A stretch of DNA of 64,000 nucleotides from Sphaerospermopsis torques-reginae ITEP-024 (GTDB lineage: Bacteria > Cyanobacteriota > Cyanobacteriia > Cyanobacteriales > Nostocaceae): contig NZ_CP080598.1 of the NCBI RefSeq assembly GCF_019598945.1, positions 5,084,001-5,148,000 of the forward strand. The letters are read 5' to 3'. The number at the start of each line of letters is the position of its first letter. Position 1 is the first letter of the stretch. Shown here piece by piece: positions 61,852 through 64,000 of this stretch. A model generated the notes under the pieces. The model worked only from the letters and a program-made list of their open reading frames with translations. It made no database searches and had not been told where the DNA came from. Both the position numbers and the translations under genes were made by a program.

Positions 61852-62157
61852 CTATGTTGTCAGCGAAGAATAAGGAGTAATTTGATTTAAAATTTCTCCT
61901 AAACTTCTTTTTGCTTCCATAATTTCATAAGCATTTTGCAATCTTAAAAAATATCCTTCCGAAAGTCTAAAATAGCGACAAAGACGCAAATCTATATCCG
62001 CAGTCATGGGAAGTTTACCTGTAATAATTTCTTGAATAGTAGGATGAGGTAAACCTAAATTATCAGCTAAAATATTTTCGCTGATTTCTAATTCATCTAA
62101 AAATTCATACTTTAAAATTTCACCAGCATGAGGATTATGCAGTAAGTTATTTTCCAT
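61852..62157 (-). CDS. higA: HigA-type antitoxin
   Basis: An XRE/HigA-like protein: HNPHAGEILKYEFLDELEIS, ENILADNLGLPHPTIQEIIT, GKLPMTADIDLRLCRYFRLS, EGYFLRLQNAYEIMEAKRSL. It begins 11 bases after the HigB-type toxin stop, the reverse of the usual antitoxin-first order and typical for higBA. It neutralises the toxin and represses the operon. Confidence 0.9.
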   Translation of the reverse strand: MENNLLHNPHAGEILKYEFLDELEISENILADNLGLPHPTIQEIITGKLPMTADIDLRLCRYFRLSEGYFLRLQNAYEIMEAKRSLGEILNQITPYSSLTT

Positions 62158-62168
62158 GAGATTTTCTC

Positions 62169-62450
62169 CTAATGGTAATCCACTATTTCTACATTATAAA
62201 CATTTCTATTTTCCCAAATGAAACAGATCCGCCATTGCTTTGTAAGACGGATACTGTATTGTCCTATTCTATCACCAGAAAGAGCTTCTAAGCGATTTCC
62301 TAGAGGAATACGAAGATCATCTAAATTAGTTGATGCTTCCAATTGTCGCAATTTGCGTAAGGCGCGTTCTTGGATCTCTACTGGTAATTTTCGTGAAATT
62401 ACCCCCTGCCATATTTTTTCTGTTTCTTTACAAGCAAAGGAAACAATCAT
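62169..62450 (-). CDS. higB: HigB/RelE-type toxin
   Basis: The 93-residue protein reads MIVSFACKETEKIWQGVISR, RALRKLRQLEASTNLDDLRI, GNRLEALSGDRIGQYSIRLT, QWRICFIWENRNVYNVEIVD, the RelE-superfamily HigB pattern with the basic catalytic residues retained. It cuts mRNA on the ribosome. The antitoxin follows on the same strand. Confidence 0.9.
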   Translation of the reverse strand: MIVSFACKETEKIWQGVISRKLPVEIQERALRKLRQLEASTNLDDLRIPLGNRLEALSGDRIGQYSIRLTKQWRICFIWENRNVYNVEIVDYH

Positions 62451-62558
62451 TACTTTTAATTATTTTGTTTCTGTGATGTATAGTTTTTTATTATACCTCT
62501 TCCCTTATTATAATGTATTAAAATATGATTCAAATATTATACTTCCCTCTATCTAAAT

Positions 62559-64000
62559 ATGAGCATTTACCCTGATTTCCAAGCACAAGGTTATCAAGTT
62601 ATTAAAGAACTAGGGCGTAACAGAGAAGGTGGCAGAATTACTTGGTTAGTAACAAATATTAACACAGGGCAACAAGAAGTAATAAAACAGTTTTGTTTTG
62701 CTCAAGCAGGTTCTAACTGGTCAAGTTTTGCAGCACACGAACGAGAAATACAGGTACTAACAGGACTCAAACATCCGGGAATTCCTTGTTATTTAAATTC
62801 CTTTCCTACATCTGATGGTTTTTGTCTAGTTCAACAATATATTGATGCTTCCACTTTAGCAGAACCTCGGAGTTTTTCACCAGAAGAAATCAAACAAATT
62901 GCTGTTAAAGTTTTAGAAATTCTTGTATATTTACAAAATCGTATTCCGTCGGTAATTCATCGAGATATCAAACCAGAAAATATATTAGTAGATGAACACA
63001 TCAATGTTTATTTAATTGATTTTGGCTTTGCACGTATTGGTAGTCAAGAAGTGGCTGGAAGTAGTGTATTTAAAGGAACTCCTGGTTTTATTCCACCTGA
63101 GCAAATGTTTAAGCCAACAGAGGCTACAGATTTGTATGCTTTGGGTGCAACTTTGATTTGCTTATTGACAGGAATTAAGTCAACAGAAATAGATAAATTA
63201 CAAGATGAAGATGATCCTTATTTACTTAAATTTCGTCATCTTTTACCCCGATTGAGTTTACGGTTTTTGGATTGGTTGGAAAAGATGGTACAACCGAAAC
63301 AAAAAGACAGGTTTTCTAATGCAGAATTAGCTTTACAAGCACTCAAACCACTTGATGTCATCCGTATTCCAATAGTTACTATAAGTCAAACATTACTAGA
63401 ATTTAAAGCACAGAAGTTAGGGGAAAAAATAAACCAACTCATTACAATTAAAAACTCTGTACCAGATACTTTATTAGAAGGTAGATGGGAAGTTGCACCT
63501 CATCCTAGTGATCCTCCTCATACTCCAGATTCTCATGCTTGGATTTCGGTTCAACCTGCCAAGTTCAAGCGTAATAATATTGATTTTCGTATTCAAATTG
63601 ATACTAAGAATTTAATGGCACAGAAAAATTATAAACGTCAACTGATACTATACAGTAATTCCTATCCAGAGAGTCATATTTTAACAGTGAAGGTACAGAC
63701 AGAAGATTTACCTATTGAGAAAAGGAAGATAAATTATCGGGATTTAATTGGGTTGCTTATAGCGGCTGTCATCTCATTTACAGCTATGATTTGTAGTATA
63801 CCTTATTTAACAATAGAGTCTTTTCTTCTTAGCCTGACGTGTGGCTTCTGGCTTTTTCTTTCGTTTTTTCTTGTGTATCGAGAGAATCGAAAGGTGGGAT
63901 ATTTGGCTGTGGTTTGGGCGGTGGCTGTGGTTATGGCTGTGGGATATTTGGCTGTAGTTTGGGCGGTGGCGGGGGCTGTGATTGGTGCTGTGATTGGGGC
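62559..64000 (+). CDS. Serine/threonine protein kinase with C-terminal hydrophobic repeats, 3' end outside window
   Basis: The kinase domain spans about residues 10-270: a loose glycine loop (ELGRNREGGRITWL), catalytic Lys43 (QEVIKQF), HRDIKPENILV, IDFGFARIG, and PPEQM for APE. Then comes a linker, a ~100-residue beta-rich region (LLEGRWEVAPHPSDPPHTPD), two membrane helices, and tandem Val/Ala/Trp-rich segments (GYLAVVWAVAVVMAV, GYLAVVWAVAGAVIG) encoded by a 30-base direct repeat (63896-63925, 63941-63970). The frame is open at the window end. Membrane-anchored signalling kinase; substrates unknown. Confidence 0.9.
   Translation, partial: MSIYPDFQAQGYQVIKELGRNREGGRITWLVTNINTGQQEVIKQFCFAQAGSNWSSFAAHEREIQVLTGLKHPGIPCYLNSFPTSDGFCLVQQYIDASTLAEPRSFSPEEIKQIAVKVLEILVYLQNRIPSVIHRDIKPENILVDEHINVYLIDFGFARIGSQEVAGSSVFKGTPGFIPPEQMFKPTEATDLYALGATLICLLTGIKSTEIDKLQDEDDPYLLKFRHLLPRLSLRFLDWLEKMVQPKQKDRFSNAELALQALKPLDVIRIPIVTISQTLLEFKAQKLGEKINQLITIKNSVPDTLLEGRWEVAPHPSDPPHTPDSHAWISVQPAKFKRNNIDFRIQIDTKNLMAQKNYKRQLILYSNSYPESHILTVKVQTEDLPIEKRKINYRDLIGLLIAAVISFTAMICSIPYLTIESFLLSLTCGFWLFLSFFLVYRENRKVGYLAVVWAVAVVMAVGYLAVVWAVAGAVIGAVIG

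Overview
The window looks like chromosomal DNA of a filamentous, probably heterocyst-forming cyanobacterium (Nostocales; Anabaena/Dolichospermum/Nostoc-like). The DNA is AT-rich and has many HIP1 octamers (GCGATCGC). It carries short tandemly repeated sequences (7-mers such as TCAGGAG, ATTACCA, AATCCAA), cyanobacterial families (DUF2555, DUF1838, DUF3386, XisH/XisI, Uma2), a paired flavodiiron system and a cyanobacterial tmRNA with tag ANNIVSFARKEALVAA. The genus is inferred; no rRNA is present.

Layout. 1-4.4 kb: partial VOC protein, DUF1838 gene, a 16-repeat CRISPR array without cas genes, then xisHI and an orphan CRISPR repeat. 4.6-7.1 kb: a hydantoinase-B remnant, M48 protease, esterase and DUF2555. 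7.3-10.3 kb: a tightly coupled three-gene accessory module (DUF262 protein, AAA ATPase, unknown protein) joined stop-to-start to coaBC, then ssrA. 12.4-16.1 kb: two class C flavodiiron genes, one with canonical and one with lost di-iron ligands. 16.4-21.4 kb: GNAT, Uma2, S8 peptidase, rpe. 21.5-24.8 kb: a small RHH gene and a putative restriction-modification pair. 24.8-27 kb: small envelope and stress genes (lipoprotein, CsbD) and a protein of five 19-residue repeats. 27.2-41 kb: uvrB, a nonsense-interrupted gene, TPR and FGE-like genes, ftsH, pabC, ackA, glcF/glcE and a NagX-like membrane protein. 41-49.8 kb: Uma2, two toxin-antitoxin pairs, NDH-2, ilvC, MFS, ATPase. 49.9-54 kb: a seven-gene Mrp antiporter operon. 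54-64 kb: LuxR/GAF regulator, DUF3386, a PvuII-type restriction-modification system with an HTH domain fused to the endonuclease, GFA, hydrolase and HugZ-like genes, an HCF173-like SDR/CIA30 protein, higBA, and a Ser/Thr kinase cut by the window end.

How it fits together. Housekeeping genes (coaBC, ssrA, rpe, uvrB, ftsH, pabC, ackA, ilvC) alternate with defence and addiction modules: CRISPR, two restriction-modification systems, the DUF262/AAA module and three toxin-antitoxin pairs. Photosynthetic electron and carbon metabolism is represented by the flavodiiron pair, glycolate dehydrogenase subunits, NDH-2, and perhaps the HCF173-like protein.

The intergenic DNA is full of small mobile sequences. 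The clearest is a family of about 150-bp elements with GGGAGCATCCCAA-type termini. Three of four full copies are flanked by perfect 8-bp direct repeats and the fourth by a 7/8 match, so I read it as a recently active non-autonomous element (MITE). Other palindromic families and small dispersed repeats have entered genes (ackA, the FGE-like gene) and another mobile element.
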